NCBI RefSeq assembly: GCF_000374085.1
Contig: NZ_KB893511.1
Span: 263 to 64,262, forward strand
DNA: 64,000 nt
Source of the DNA: Spirosoma spitsbergense DSM 19989
GTDB taxonomy: Bacteria > Bacteroidota > Bacteroidia > Cytophagales > Spirosomataceae
Direction: 5' to 3'
The translations under genes were made by a program, and so were the position numbers. Under the pieces are notes generated by a model that was not told the DNA's origin, did no database searches, and saw nothing but the letters and a program-made list of their open reading frames with translations. This document shows positions 52,620 to 60,489 of the stretch, in pieces (position 1 is the stretch's first letter; each line of letters opens with the position of its first letter).

Positions 52620-53396
52620 TTATTTATCTAACCCCTGAATCTGACCCAGATAGTCGGTTGGCAGCAGGATACGCTGTACCAGCGACCGAAGCCCGAGCTT
52701 ATTCAAAATACCGTATACCCCAAGCGAATGAGGTAACAAACGGCTTTGGGGTAAATCCAGCAGCTGATTTACCTGATTGGGAACGAGCATTCCCTGCACC
52801 TGCCGCAGTAAATTATAGCGCCAGTTTCCTAATTGCTCCTGGTATCGCTGAAATAGCTTATCGGTAAATTCGCTGCGAACCAAATCCTGGTTGAGGTGTG
52901 CTTCCCGGTCAGTTCTCCAGTCAGCGTACGTGGTCGGTAAGTTTGGAACGTGCATCCCAATACCTACTTCCCGAAAGGTAGCAAACAGTTCTTCGCGTTC
53001 CGGGTTGGTGAGTGGCCGGTGCAGGGTCTCGTAGGCACGTTCGGAATAGCCGATCAGCATGTACAATACGTCACGGTAAGCCCAGTCGGGAATCTGATAC
53101 CCTCTTTTCTGCTCGACACCCGAATGCAGGGCGCCCATCCGGGCAACTGTTTGACGAGCCTTATCGTCGGGAAGAAATACGATGTCCTGGGCGTAACGGA
53201 CCGTTGAAAACAGACGGGCAATCGGATCGGCTGGGAGTTTACCCGTGTAAAACAGCCAGTCTACAGCCCGGTTCAGTGCAAACTCAGCCGCCGACCCGGC
53301 AAAAACCAGCAGAATTACGTCGGCATCACCCCATATTTGGCGGACAATAGAGCCGGGCTTAACGAAATAAGGGATTGATTGGTCATTCGTGGTCAT
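52620..53396 (-). CDS. MpaB-like oxygenase (DUF2236) family protein
   Basis: A 258-residue helical protein matching the oxygenase MpaB/DUF2236 family: FVKPGSIVRQIWGDADVIL, FAGSAAEFALNRAV, MGALHSGVEQKRGYQIPD and GIGMHVPNLPTTYADW. The family includes heme-dependent latex-clearing and mycophenolate-cleaving enzymes with His/Arg heme ligands. Activity of most bacterial members is unknown. Its first residues (MTTNDQS) are encoded in the edge of a GTCATT repeat element, so the true start could be slightly downstream, although no better ATG precedes the conserved part. Confidence 0.78.
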   Translation of the reverse strand: MTTNDQSIPYFVKPGSIVRQIWGDADVILLVFAGSAAEFALNRAVDWLFYTGKLPADPIARLFSTVRYAQDIVFLPDDKARQTVARMGALHSGVEQKRGYQIPDWAYRDVLYMLIGYSERAYETLHRPLTNPEREELFATFREVGIGMHVPNLPTTYADWRTDREAHLNQDLVRSEFTDKLFQRYQEQLGNWRYNLLRQVQGMLVPNQVNQLLDLPQSRLLPHSLGVYGILNKLGLRSLVQRILLPTDYLGQIQGLDK

Positions 53397-53485
53397 TATT
53401 CGTCATTCAAAGTCATTAATTGTCATGGATAGCCATTTGCCAATCAGTGACTATATAATGACCACTCCATGACAACCAAAGACTA
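53371..53485. repeat. GTCATT/AATGAC element overlapping a gene start
   Basis: GGTCATTCGTGGTCATTATTCGTCATTC-like words run from 53381 to about 53427, and AGTGACTATATAATGACCAC-like words follow to about 53480. The left arm overlaps the first codons of the MpaB-like gene. This is the same word family as at 1962, 3204 and 50905. The arms pair imperfectly. Confidence 0.65.
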
Positions 53486-53491
53486 TACCTT

Positions 53492-54220
53492 CTACATCGC
53501 TACTACAACGAATTCAACGCGCCGATTCTTTCGTTTGTTCATTTCGGTGTCATTGGGAGCCGCTGGCCGGGAGTCCCCATAGCCAGTATGGTGCAGGCGT
53601 TTCTCGGGTATGCCATTCCTGACCAGGTAGCTGGTTATGACTTTAGCCCGATTCTCGGACAGAGCCTGGTTCAGTCGCCGGTCGCCGACATTATCGGTAT
53701 GACCGGCAATTTCGATAACCAGTTTTGGGGTGTTCACCAGTGTTTTTACCAGCTTGTCCAGTTGCGGATAGGATTCGGGGCGCAGGACGTAACTGCTCTG
53801 GTCGAAGTACACATTATCCAGCCGGAAAGCCTGATTGACCTGTAAATTCCGGAACACACTGTCTTTGGGTTCTTCTTTTTCGAGCCGGATAATATAGTCG
53901 TAGTTGGCACAGGTATCGCACGAAACCACCATCAGTTCTTCGGCTTCATAGTACCCTGGCGAACGGGCTATCACGTTCAGGGTATCGGTACGGGTCAGCA
54001 TGAACGAAAAAGAGTTACCGCCCTGCTCACTTTTACCTTCCCATCTCTTGTTGGCCTGCAAGGCCCGAATCGTATACGTAGCGGGTAGTGCTGCCGATGT
54101 TTTATCATCTGCCGCCGAGATGGTAAACAACGTTTTCTGTGTTTTAACGGCGTCCGACTGCTGAGCGCCTGCGTTCGACAGCAGTAGCAGGCTAAAGAAC
54201 AGGGTTAGTACAACGCGCAT
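53492..54220 (-). CDS. OmpA family protein
   Basis: A 242-residue exported protein (Sec signal about 1-19, ending NAGAQ). The middle part is beta-rich with a CDTCANYDYIIRLEKEE segment. The C-terminal third is an OmpA peptidoglycan-binding domain: VIEIAGHTDNVGDRRLNQAL, SENRAKVITSYLVRNGIP, LHHTGYGDSRPA, NKRKNRRVEFVV. It is inferred to anchor at the cell wall in the periplasm. A single gene between unrelated neighbours. Confidence 0.88.
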   Translation of the reverse strand: MRVVLTLFFSLLLLSNAGAQQSDAVKTQKTLFTISAADDKTSAALPATYTIRALQANKRWEGKSEQGGNSFSFMLTRTDTLNVIARSPGYYEAEELMVVSCDTCANYDYIIRLEKEEPKDSVFRNLQVNQAFRLDNVYFDQSSYVLRPESYPQLDKLVKTLVNTPKLVIEIAGHTDNVGDRRLNQALSENRAKVITSYLVRNGIPEKRLHHTGYGDSRPAAPNDTEMNKRKNRRVEFVVVAM

Positions 54221-54296
54221 GTTGGGTTAATAGGATGGCGAATACCGACTCTGTTGCAAATAAAATGCCAGCCTCGCAATGGGCTGGCATTCAGGG

Positions 54297-54512
54297 TTAG
54301 GCAGCTTTCAACTGGATATCTGCCTGAATATTCAAGACCTTTAACAGCTCCTCCAACTGTTTAATATACTGACCTCGTAATCGTTCATAGCCTTCAACAG
54401 CTAAAAAGTCGGGTACGGATTGTTGCTGATGTAACTGGCTTAACTCATTAAGCCGCTCAATCCGGCTCAAAACATCAGTGATTTCGCTATACAGATTGGA
54501 AGAGTGATTCAT
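54297..54512 (-). CDS. Small helical protein next to a nucleotidyltransferase-like gene
   Basis: A 71-residue protein starting MNHSSNLYSEITDVL; almost all of it is predicted helical (LSRIERLNELSQLHQQQS, YIKQLEELLKVLNIQ). No family is recognised. Its start lies inside the end of the upstream nucleotidyltransferase-like gene (26-base overlap), so the two are translationally linked. Small helical partners with this arrangement are common in MNT/HEPN-like and other toxin-antitoxin pairs. That reading is inference only. Confidence 0.6.
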   Translation of the reverse strand: MNHSSNLYSEITDVLSRIERLNELSQLHQQQSVPDFLAVEGYERLRGQYIKQLEELLKVLNIQADIQLKAA

Positions 54513-54978
54513 TGTTCCAGTCAATTTGAATAAAACCTTTCGGGAATTTTTGTCGGGTAAGCCGTCCCGGTTTAGTCATTGTAAACTGGAAGAACCACTC
54601 CATCTGGTCTGAACTATATAGAAAGTGGTCAGGCTCATCCTGACTAATAAACCGCACCATATACAAATCTAACCCATCAAACTGATCTCTCAATGCTCGT
54701 AAAGCATTTTCAAACTGACGGTGTGCCTGTGCCGGCAGAACAACTACTACGTCGAGGTCTTTCGGTTGTTCTTTCTGCGTAACAAAACTTCCATCGATCC
54801 ATAAGGTATATCTTATGATAGAAAGATTGTTGAGCTCAGCAGCAAAGGCATGTAACTGATTGATTAAAAAACGTCGGGAATTGTTCCATCCAAATATATC
54901 AACAAACAGTTGCTAGTCTGTTTCGATCAAGTCATAAGGAACCAGATGGCCTCTATCGTCGAAGTTAAGCTTGCTCAC
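54487..54978 (-). pseudogene. Nucleotidyltransferase-like (DUF6932-type) gene with in-frame amber codon
   Basis: Starting at GTG 54978, seven bases after the lepA stop, the frame reads MSKLNFDDRGHLVPYDLIE, hits TAG at codon 22 (54913-54915), and continues to 54487 as QLFVDIFGWNNSRRFL, then LWIDGSFVTQKEQPKDLDVV and DLYMVRF. The GSFVT...P.DLDVVVV segment is the nucleotidyltransferase signature of DUF6932-like proteins, and residues on both sides of the amber belong to the same family pattern. No ATG or GTG directly follows the amber, so it is probably inactive unless readthrough or an unusual start occurs. A sequencing error is possible. Confidence 0.65.
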
Positions 54979-54984
54979 AAACGT

Positions 54985-56772
54985 TTAATTGATTTTCAAA
55001 ACGGCCATGAAGGCTTCCTGCGGGATTTCGACATTGCCGACCTGGCGCATTCGTTTCTTACCCTTCTTCTGCTTGTCGAGCAGCTTGCGTTTCCGCGAAA
55101 TATCACCCCCGTAACATTTGGCCAATACGTCTTTACGAAGTGCCTTTACCGTTTCGCGGGCAATGATTTTCTGACCGATAGCTGCTTGAATAGCAATTTC
55201 GAATTGCTGACGGGGTAGTAATTCCCTAAGTTTTTCACAAAGCTTTTTACCCCATTCGTACGCTTTGTCGCGGTGAACGATGGCCGACAGCGCGTCTACG
55301 GGTTCACTATTGAGCATGACATCTAACTTCACCATATTCGACTCGCGGTTGCCAATGAACTCGTAATCGAGGGAGGCATACCCGCGCGAAATGGTTTTGA
55401 GCTTATCGAAGAAGTCAAAGACAACTTCGGCCAGGGGCATCTCAAACTGTAACTCCACGCGGTCCTGGGTCAGGTATACCTGATTTTTGAGCAGACTGCG
55501 CTTATCCATACACAGGCCAATGATAGCCCCTACATAATCGGCCTTACTGATAATCTGCGCCCTGATAAAGGGTTCTTCGATCCAGCGAATGGTGCTGGGG
55601 TCAGGCATTTCGGCCGGAGCTGATACGTGTAGTATTTCGTCTTTCGTCGTAACCACTTCAAACCGTACGGATGGTACGGTGGTGATAACGGTCATGTCAA
55701 ATTCACGCTCCAGTCGCTCCTGCACGATTTCCATGTGCAACATACCCAGGAAGCCACACCGGAAACCAAAGCCCAGCGCTGCCGATGTTTCAGGCTCCCA
55801 GATGAGGGCTGCGTCGTTGAGTTGAAGTTTCTCCATGGCATCGCGCAAATCCTCGAACTCGCTGGTTTCTACCGGGTAGATACCGGCAAATACCATCGGC
55901 TTCACTTCCGAAAACCCCTGAATAGCCTCTTTCGCCGGACGGTCGAGCTGGGTGATGGTGTCTCCTACTTTCACTTCTTTGGCTACTTTGATACCCGAAA
56001 TCAGGTAACCTACATCGCCACATTCAATTACGTTGCGGGGAACCTGAACCAGGCCCAGGGTACCTACCTCGTCGGCAATGTACTCTTTGCCGGTATTCAT
56101 GAACTTGACCCGATCTCCTTTACGAATCCGGCCGTTCTTAACCCGGAAAATAACTTCGATGCCCCGGTATGAATTGAAATGCGAATCGAAAATAAGCGCT
56201 TTCAATTCACCTTCAGGGTCGCCTTTAGGGGCCGGAATCCGCTCCACAATGGCGGCCAGAATTTCGGGGACACCAATGCCTTCTTTTCCGCTGGCCGGAA
56301 TAATATCATCCCGATCGCAACCGAGCAGATCGACCATTTCATCTTTTACTTCTTCGGGCATGGCACCCGGCAGGTCAATTTTATTCAGTACCGGTATAAT
56401 GACCAGGTCGTTATTCATGGCCAGGTACAGGTTCGATATGGTCTGAGCCTCAATACCCTGCGCGGCATCAACGAGCAGCAACGCTCCTTCACAAGCGGCA
56501 ATGGACCGCGACACTTCGTATGAAAAGTCAACGTGACCGGGCGTGTCGATGAGGTTGAGCGTATATACTTCGCCGTTGTGCGTATAGTTCATCTGGATGG
56601 CGTGGCTCTTGATGGTGATGCCGCGCTCGCGTTCCAGGTCCATGTTATCGAGCAGTTGGGCCTGCATGTCGCGGGCACCCACTGTGTTGGTAAATTCTAA
56701 TAAACGGTCGGCCAGGGTGCTCTTCCCGTGGTCGATGTGAGCAATAATGCAAAAATTACGGATATGTTTCAC
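54985..56772 (-). CDS. lepA: Elongation factor 4 (LepA)
   Basis: A 595-residue translational GTPase with the family's full length. G1 [16 protein letters not shown]2 region [12 protein letters not shown]3 [12 protein letters not shown]4 LNKIDLPGA, then LepA-specific C-terminal domain ([36 protein letters not shown]-like [20 protein letters not shown]) and final [15 protein letters not shown]. It binds ribosomes and influences initiation and back-translocation under stress. A TATTTTTG box lies about 50 bases upstream of the ATG. Confidence 0.97.
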   Translation of the reverse strand: MKHIRNFCIIAHIDHGKSTLADRLLEFTNTVGARDMQAQLLDNMDLERERGITIKSHAIQMNYTHNGEVYTLNLIDTPGHVDFSYEVSRSIAACEGALLLVDAAQGIEAQTISNLYLAMNNDLVIIPVLNKIDLPGAMPEEVKDEMVDLLGCDRDDIIPASGKEGIGVPEILAAIVERIPAPKGDPEGELKALIFDSHFNSYRGIEVIFRVKNGRIRKGDRVKFMNTGKEYIADEVGTLGLVQVPRNVIECGDVGYLISGIKVAKEVKVGDTITQLDRPAKEAIQGFSEVKPMVFAGIYPVETSEFEDLRDAMEKLQLNDAALIWEPETSAALGFGFRCGFLGMLHMEIVQERLEREFDMTVITTVPSVRFEVVTTKDEILHVSAPAEMPDPSTIRWIEEPFIRAQIISKADYVGAIIGLCMDKRSLLKNQVYLTQDRVELQFEMPLAEVVFDFFDKLKTISRGYASLDYEFIGNRESNMVKLDVMLNSEPVDALSAIVHRDKAYEWGKKLCEKLRELLPRQQFEIAIQAAIGQKIIARETVKALRKDVLAKCYGGDISRKRKLLDKQKKGKKRMRQVGNVEIPQEAFMAVLKIN

Positions 56773-56822
56773 GTTGGACTATCGAATCGTCGCTACGACG
56801 GAGGAATCTGCGAATTAAAAGG

Positions 56823-56830
56823 CAAAAATA
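56823..56830 (-). promoter_or_regulatory. Candidate lepA -7 promoter box
   Basis: TATTTTTG on the minus strand fits the Bacteroidota -7 consensus TAnnTTTG and lies 51 bases upstream of the lepA ATG. A TTTG upstream has a spacer of about 23-24 bases, longer than usual, so confidence is moderate. Confidence 0.45.
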
Positions 56831-56884
56831 CGCAAAAAAGTCGGGCCGGTTCGCCAAAGCGGTTGCGGTTGGACTGTAAAGCAG

Positions 56885-56921
56885 AAAAAAAACAAACGCC
56901 GGCCTCATATGGGACCGGCGT
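56885..56921 (-). terminator. Intrinsic terminator of the tRNA-like RNA
   Basis: On the minus strand, ACGCCGG and CCGGCGT form a 7-bp GC-rich stem (56896-56921) followed by TTTGTTTTTTTT. It is one of the clearest terminators in the window. It ends the transcript that starts near 57191, keeping it separate from lepA. Confidence 0.88.
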
Positions 56922-56979
56922 GTCTAATTACACTTCATCAACAAACTAAACTTGTTCTGACCGCCAGGGCGATCAGTAG

Positions 56980-57138
56980 CTGTAGGAGGGGGACTCGAAC
57001 CGCCCACGGTGCAGTTAGCTACAGTACAAATCCTGGTGGTCAACCCCAGTCGCCCTTACAGGCGGCATTATGCTGCGTTTATCCTTTATCACCACCCCCG
57101 AGACAGGAGGGCACGTCTGCCAATTTCGACATCCTACA
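56980..57138 (-). ncRNA. tRNA-like structured RNA with 90-nt variable region
   Basis: Read on the minus strand, 159 bases fold as a tRNA-like cloverleaf. The acceptor stem is TGTAGGA/TCCTACA (7 bp), then TG. The D-arm has GAAATTGGCAGAC as in tRNA-Leu. The anticodon stem is CCCTC/GGGGG around the 7-nt loop CTGTCTC (anticodon position GTC). After a 90-nt variable region comes the T-arm with TTCGAGT, whose stem has one C-C mismatch, and a G at the discriminator position. CCA is not encoded. The variable region can form TGGTG/CACCA, CGCC/GGCG and TGTAG/CTGCA stems. A promoter and a terminator flank it. It fits no standard tRNA or tmRNA: the variable region is too long and no tag ORF is seen. Confidence 0.65.
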
Positions 57139-57144
57139 GTGTGA

Positions 57145-57193
57145 GGAAAAAAGTCAAGAAGACCGGCGTGTGACCCCGCTCGATCAACTTGAC
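57145..57193 (-). ncRNA. 5-prime leader hairpin of the tRNA-like transcript
   Basis: The leader starts at the predicted transcription start and has a GTCAAG/CTTGAC stem (57188-57193 with 57153-57158), followed on the minus strand by a run of six T residues. The loop contains ACACGCCGGTC, identical to the 5-prime half of the downstream terminator stem. It can therefore pair with the 3-prime half (CCGGCGT) and close the whole RNA. It looks like an attenuator or a processing stem; this is inference. Confidence 0.5.
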
Positions 57194-57197
57194 AATA

Positions 57198-57230
57198 CAA
57201 AGATAGTATAGCGCATACATTTATTGCAAA
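57198..57230 (-). promoter_or_regulatory. Promoter of the tRNA-like RNA
   Basis: On the minus strand, TTTG (57227-57230), a 21-base spacer and TATCTTTG (57198-57205) match the Bacteroidota housekeeping promoter (TTTG, 19-21 bases, TAnnTTTG). Transcription should start near 57191. Confidence 0.75.
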
Positions 57231-57277
57231 TTTTGCATAAAAATTTCTAAAAATTTACAATGTTATCATAATACGCG

Positions 57278-57285
57278 TATTTTTG
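57278..57285 (+). promoter_or_regulatory. Promoter box of the Lrp/AsnC gene
   Basis: TATTTTTG fits the -7 consensus TAnnTTTG and lies 27 bases before the Lrp ATG at 57313. A weak TTTA lies about 20 bases upstream. It is divergent from the promoter of the tRNA-like RNA (57198-57230), leaving about 45 AT-rich bases between them. Confidence 0.5.
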
Positions 57286-57312
57286 TTGCCATTCATCAAA
57301 AAACAAACTAAA

Positions 57313-57786
57313 ATGAGCGAAAAAAATTTAGAAATTGATAATACAGACCTGAAAATCCTGAATTTATTGATGCAGGATGCCAATATGGCTTATACTGAAA
57401 TTGGGAAACGTATTTTCGTATCGGGGGGGACCGTGCACGTTCGCATGAATAAATTAAAGCAGATGGGCATTGTTTGCGGCTCCCAATTGGTGATCGACCA
57501 CGCCAAGCTGGGGTGGGACATCAGTGCTTTTCTGGGCATTTATCTAGAAAAAAGCTCGCTGTACGAAGATGTATCAGGTCAGTTGGAAAAGATTCCGGAG
57601 GTAGTCAATGTTCATTATACGACTGGCATTTATAGTATCTTCGCTAAAATTGTATGCCGCGACACGCAGCACCTGCGCGAAGTACTCCACGATAAGATTC
57701 AGAAAGTGAACGGCATTCAGCGCACCGAAACGTTTATCTCGCTCGAAGAAAGCGTCAACCGACCCATACCGTTTGCGGAAAGTTAG
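57313..57786 (+). CDS. Lrp/AsnC family transcriptional regulator
   Basis: A 157-residue regulator. The N-terminal helix-turn-helix (DNTDLKILNLLMQDANMAYTE through GGTVHVRMNKLKQMGIV) is followed by an RAM/effector domain (WDISAFLGIYLEK, VVNVHYTTGIYSIFAKIVCR, GIQRTETFISLEES). This is the standard two-domain Lrp/AsnC order; such proteins form octamers and sense amino acids. The ATG at 57313 (MSEKNLEID) is preferred over an in-frame start ten codons upstream, because that codon overlaps the promoter box. Its target is unknown. It is divergent from the tRNA-like RNA. Confidence 0.9.
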   Translation: MSEKNLEIDNTDLKILNLLMQDANMAYTEIGKRIFVSGGTVHVRMNKLKQMGIVCGSQLVIDHAKLGWDISAFLGIYLEKSSLYEDVSGQLEKIPEVVNVHYTTGIYSIFAKIVCRDTQHLREVLHDKIQKVNGIQRTETFISLEESVNRPIPFAES

Positions 57787-57888
57787 TTTATGGTATATTG
57801 TTTATGGTTGGCTAAAGCGTCTACATGTCGGTGCGTCAGTCCCGTCGGGGAACTGCAACCATAAACCATGAACGGTGAACCGTAAACC
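57787..57888. repeat. Intergenic GTTTATGG/CCATAAAC element
   Basis: TTTATGGTTG (57801-57810) and CAACCATAAA (57856-57865) are exact 10-base reverse complements. They are embedded in longer degenerate arrays (TTTATGGTATATTGTTTATGG on the left; ACCATAAACCATGAACGG and GAACCGTAAACC on the right). The same words occur at 24725-24813 and 52541-52596. The region lies between the Lrp and hslV genes and contains no other feature. Confidence 0.65.
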
Positions 57889-57928
57889 AGTTTTGGTGCG
57901 TTATACCTCCCAATAACTTCTCAATTTC

Positions 57929-58468
57929 ATGCAACCTATAATTCATGCAACAACGGTAGTCGGTATTCGGCACAATGGTCAGGTAGCCCTCGGTGCCGAT
58001 GGTCAGGCTACAATGGGCAATACCGTTGCCAAAAGTAATGTTCGGAAAGTGCGCGTGCTGATGAACGGTAAAGTGCTGGCGGGTTTTGCCGGTTCTACTG
58101 CCGATGCGTTTACCCTCATAGAACGCTTTGAAGAAAAACTGAACGCCTACGGGGGCAACCTCAAACGGGCTGCCATTGAACTGGCAAAAGACTGGCGTAC
58201 CGATCGTTACCTTCGGAAACTGGAAGCCATGCTTATTGTAGCCTCAAAGGATGATTTGCTGCTGGTATCGGGAACGGGCGATGTTATTGAGCCTGACAGC
58301 GACGTGGCGGCTATTGGCTCCGGAGGCATGTATGCCCAATCAGCTGCGCTGGCCCTCAAGAAACACGCGGCCGAGCTATCCGCCACGGACATGGTTCGTG
58401 AAAGTTTACACATTGCCGCCGACGTGTGTATTTACACAAACCATAATCTGGTCGTTGAAACGTTATAA
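57929..58468 (+). CDS. hslV: ATP-dependent protease peptidase subunit HslV
   Basis: A 179-residue proteasome-beta-like peptidase. [20 protein letters not shown] carries the N-terminal nucleophile Thr after a seven-residue leader; [48 protein letters not shown] and [16 protein letters not shown] follow the family order. Known HslV assembles with the HslU ATPase in the cytoplasm. No hslU gene lies in this window: the neighbours are an Lrp gene and a histidine kinase. It may use an unlinked HslU. Confidence 0.94.
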   Translation: MQPIIHATTVVGIRHNGQVALGADGQATMGNTVAKSNVRKVRVLMNGKVLAGFAGSTADAFTLIERFEEKLNAYGGNLKRAAIELAKDWRTDRYLRKLEAMLIVASKDDLLLVSGTGDVIEPDSDVAAIGSGGMYAQSAALALKKHAAELSATDMVRESLHIAADVCIYTNHNLVVETL

Positions 58469-58507
58469 GGATGCGTCGGGTAAAGTAAGTGGTTGACCCG
58501 TGCTGAA

Positions 58508-58539
58508 TTGCTTTGATTAGGTATCCTTTTTTACATTTG
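58508..58539 (+). promoter_or_regulatory. Promoter of the histidine kinase gene
   Basis: TTG (58508-58510), a 21-base spacer and TACATTTG (58532-58539) match the Bacteroidota promoter, 25 bases upstream of the kinase ATG. Confidence 0.55.
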
Positions 58540-58564
58540 CTGCCGAAACCTGCTCCTCCCACGC

Positions 58565-60043
58565 ATGAATCTTGCTGCTCAATTTGCCCCCAGACTAATG
58601 AACCGGCGCATTGCGCTGGGATTCATTAGTGCGATGGTACTTATTGCATCGGGATTTGCTATATCATTTTACAGCTACAATCAATATAGCCAGGATACTG
58701 GCCGAATCAGGCATACGTATGAAGTAACTGGCACACTTGAGCGAATTTTATCGCTGGTAAAAGACGTTGAAACGGGATCGAGAGGCTACATTATCACCCG
58801 CGATACTACCTATCTGGAACCTTACCACAAGGCGCTTAAACTGTTGCCGGGCGAGATTACCCGTTTACGAACCATAACCACCGATAATCGAGTTCAGATT
58901 AGTCGTCGTAATCTCCTTGGAAAACTCGTTAAAGACAAACTGGCCGTGACCAGAGCCCGGCTGGATGTCAGACCTTTTGATAAGAACAGTCTGGCTGTAC
59001 GAGCAGAGGGAAAGCGCCGGATGGACGTTTTGCGTAAGCACGTGGCCCTGATGATCGACACGGAGAATGCCATGATGGATATCCGGAATCGCCAGGCGGC
59101 CCGCTCTTTCCGGAACACACTCATCATTATTTTTGCCCTGTCTTTACTAACGTTTATGAGTCTGGCCGTTTCCCACCGTTTGCTTGAACAGGAGTTGACC
59201 CGGCGGCAAAAAACGCTGGATCAGCTTCGGGAATATGAAGATCAACTGAAAGGGCAGATCCGGCAACTGGAAACATCCAATGAAGAACTGGAGCGGTTTG
59301 CATTCGTGGCCAGTCATGATCTACAGGAGCCGTTGCGAAAAATCCAATCGTTTGCCGACCTAATCACCGATCGCTATAGTAACCTGTTCGATGAGGATAG
59401 TATGTTGTTTATGGGAAAAATATCGGGTTCTGCCCGGCGGATGTCCAAGTTGATTAAAGATTTGCTCAACTTTTCGCGTATTTCAAATCACCAGGAAGTA
59501 TTCAAAACGGTTGAACTGAATGCCATTGTCCGGCGTATTCTGGACGATCAGGAATTGCGGCTTAAAGGGATAGATGTGCAATTGGAAGTAGGAGATCTGC
59601 CTGTTGTTCAGGCCGTTGCCAGTCAGATGGACCATCTGTTCAATAACTTAATTTCTAACGCACTGAAATTTACCAGGGTGGGGGTTCAGCCTTTGCTTCG
59701 CATTCAGTCCCGTTTGGTGAATGGAGAAGAGTATACTGGTTTACATCCTAATCGCCCTTATTTCGAGATTACCATAACCGACAACGGAATTGGGTTTGAA
59801 GAGAAGTATCTAGACCACATTTTTAAAGTTTTTCAACGATTACACGGTAAAACCTCTTTTGAAGGCACGGGCATAGGTCTTGCCATTTGCAAGCGGGTGG
59901 TCATGAGCCATCATGGGCACATAACAGCCCGTAGTCGGCCCAATGAAGGGACAACGTTTGTGGTGGTTTTACCGGAAAATCAATTTATTCAACCTTATGA
60001 CAGAGCAACTTCAACCGAAGCCCATTCATATCCTGCTGGTTGA
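58565..60043 (+). CDS. CHASE3 sensor histidine kinase
   Basis: A 492-residue inner-membrane sensor. Two transmembrane segments (about 17-37 and 184-202) flank a CHASE3 extracytoplasmic domain (VETGSRGYIITRDTTYLEPY). A coiled coil (212-245) leads to HisKA with H251 in FAFVASHDLQEPLRKIQSF, and an HATPase: N box HLFNNLISNALKFT, G1 ITDNGIGF, F box region HIFKVFQRLHG, G2 GTGIGLAICKRVV. It overlaps the response regulator gene by 47 bases, so they form a coupled two-component unit, resembling bacteriophytochrome-like kinases with Rcp1-type partners. The signal is unknown. Confidence 0.92.
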   Translation: MNLAAQFAPRLMNRRIALGFISAMVLIASGFAISFYSYNQYSQDTGRIRHTYEVTGTLERILSLVKDVETGSRGYIITRDTTYLEPYHKALKLLPGEITRLRTITTDNRVQISRRNLLGKLVKDKLAVTRARLDVRPFDKNSLAVRAEGKRRMDVLRKHVALMIDTENAMMDIRNRQAARSFRNTLIIIFALSLLTFMSLAVSHRLLEQELTRRQKTLDQLREYEDQLKGQIRQLETSNEELERFAFVASHDLQEPLRKIQSFADLITDRYSNLFDEDSMLFMGKISGSARRMSKLIKDLLNFSRISNHQEVFKTVELNAIVRRILDDQELRLKGIDVQLEVGDLPVVQAVASQMDHLFNNLISNALKFTRVGVQPLLRIQSRLVNGEEYTGLHPNRPYFEITITDNGIGFEEKYLDHIFKVFQRLHGKTSFEGTGIGLAICKRVVMSHHGHITARSRPNEGTTFVVVLPENQFIQPYDRATSTEAHSYPAG

Positions 60044-60461
60044 TGACGACGAAGATGACCGCTATCTGACGCGGGAAGCGTTTCATCAGCATTATCCTTC
60101 CAGCCGTATTTCATTTGCCGAAGATGGCGAAGATCTCCTGGATTTTCTGAACTACAAGGGCCGCTATGCCGGGGCCGCTCATACATTACCGGAGCTTATT
60201 CTGCTTGATCTGAATATGCCCCGTAAGGATGGACGGGAAGCACTGCGCGAAATCAAAAAGAACGATCAGTTTCGGCACATTCCCATTGTAGTGCTTACCA
60301 CCTCAGATGCTAAAGATGACGTGGAGACATCCTACTTTAATGGGGCTAACAGCTTCATTACCAAGCCTCCAACGTTTCAACGGCTAAGTGAGGTCACCAA
60401 AGCCATTGGCCAGTATTGGTTTAGCGTGGTAACCGTTTGTGAACACCAGGAGGAGTCGTAA
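59997..60461 (+). CDS. Single-domain response regulator (Rcp1-like)
   Basis: A 154-residue receiver domain with no output domain. Acidic pocket D16-D18 in HILLVDDDEDDRYLT, phospho-acceptor D71 in ILLDLNMPRKDG, Thr in VVLTTSDAKDD and Lys in SFITKPPTF. It resembles Rcp1-type regulators paired with phytochrome-like kinases. The ATG at 59997 lies inside the 3-prime end of the kinase gene; a start further upstream in the ORF is unlikely. It probably relays the kinase signal to another protein, as in a phosphorelay. Confidence 0.9.
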   Translation: MTEQLQPKPIHILLVDDDEDDRYLTREAFHQHYPSSRISFAEDGEDLLDFLNYKGRYAGAAHTLPELILLDLNMPRKDGREALREIKKNDQFRHIPIVVLTTSDAKDDVETSYFNGANSFITKPPTFQRLSEVTKAIGQYWFSVVTVCEHQEES

Positions 60462-60489
60462 GGGGCGTAGACGTCATCGATCAACTGAT

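Noticed and set aside
35634-54915. Genome-wide recoding of TAG as a sense codon
   Set aside because: Intact genes in the window, such as the Lrp regulator, the sugar isomerase and the AraC regulator, end with TAG, so TAG acts as a normal stop.
56980-57138. tmRNA identity for the tRNA-like RNA
   Set aside because: It is too short, retains an anticodon-like stem, and no GGGG acceptor start or tag-coding frame is visible.
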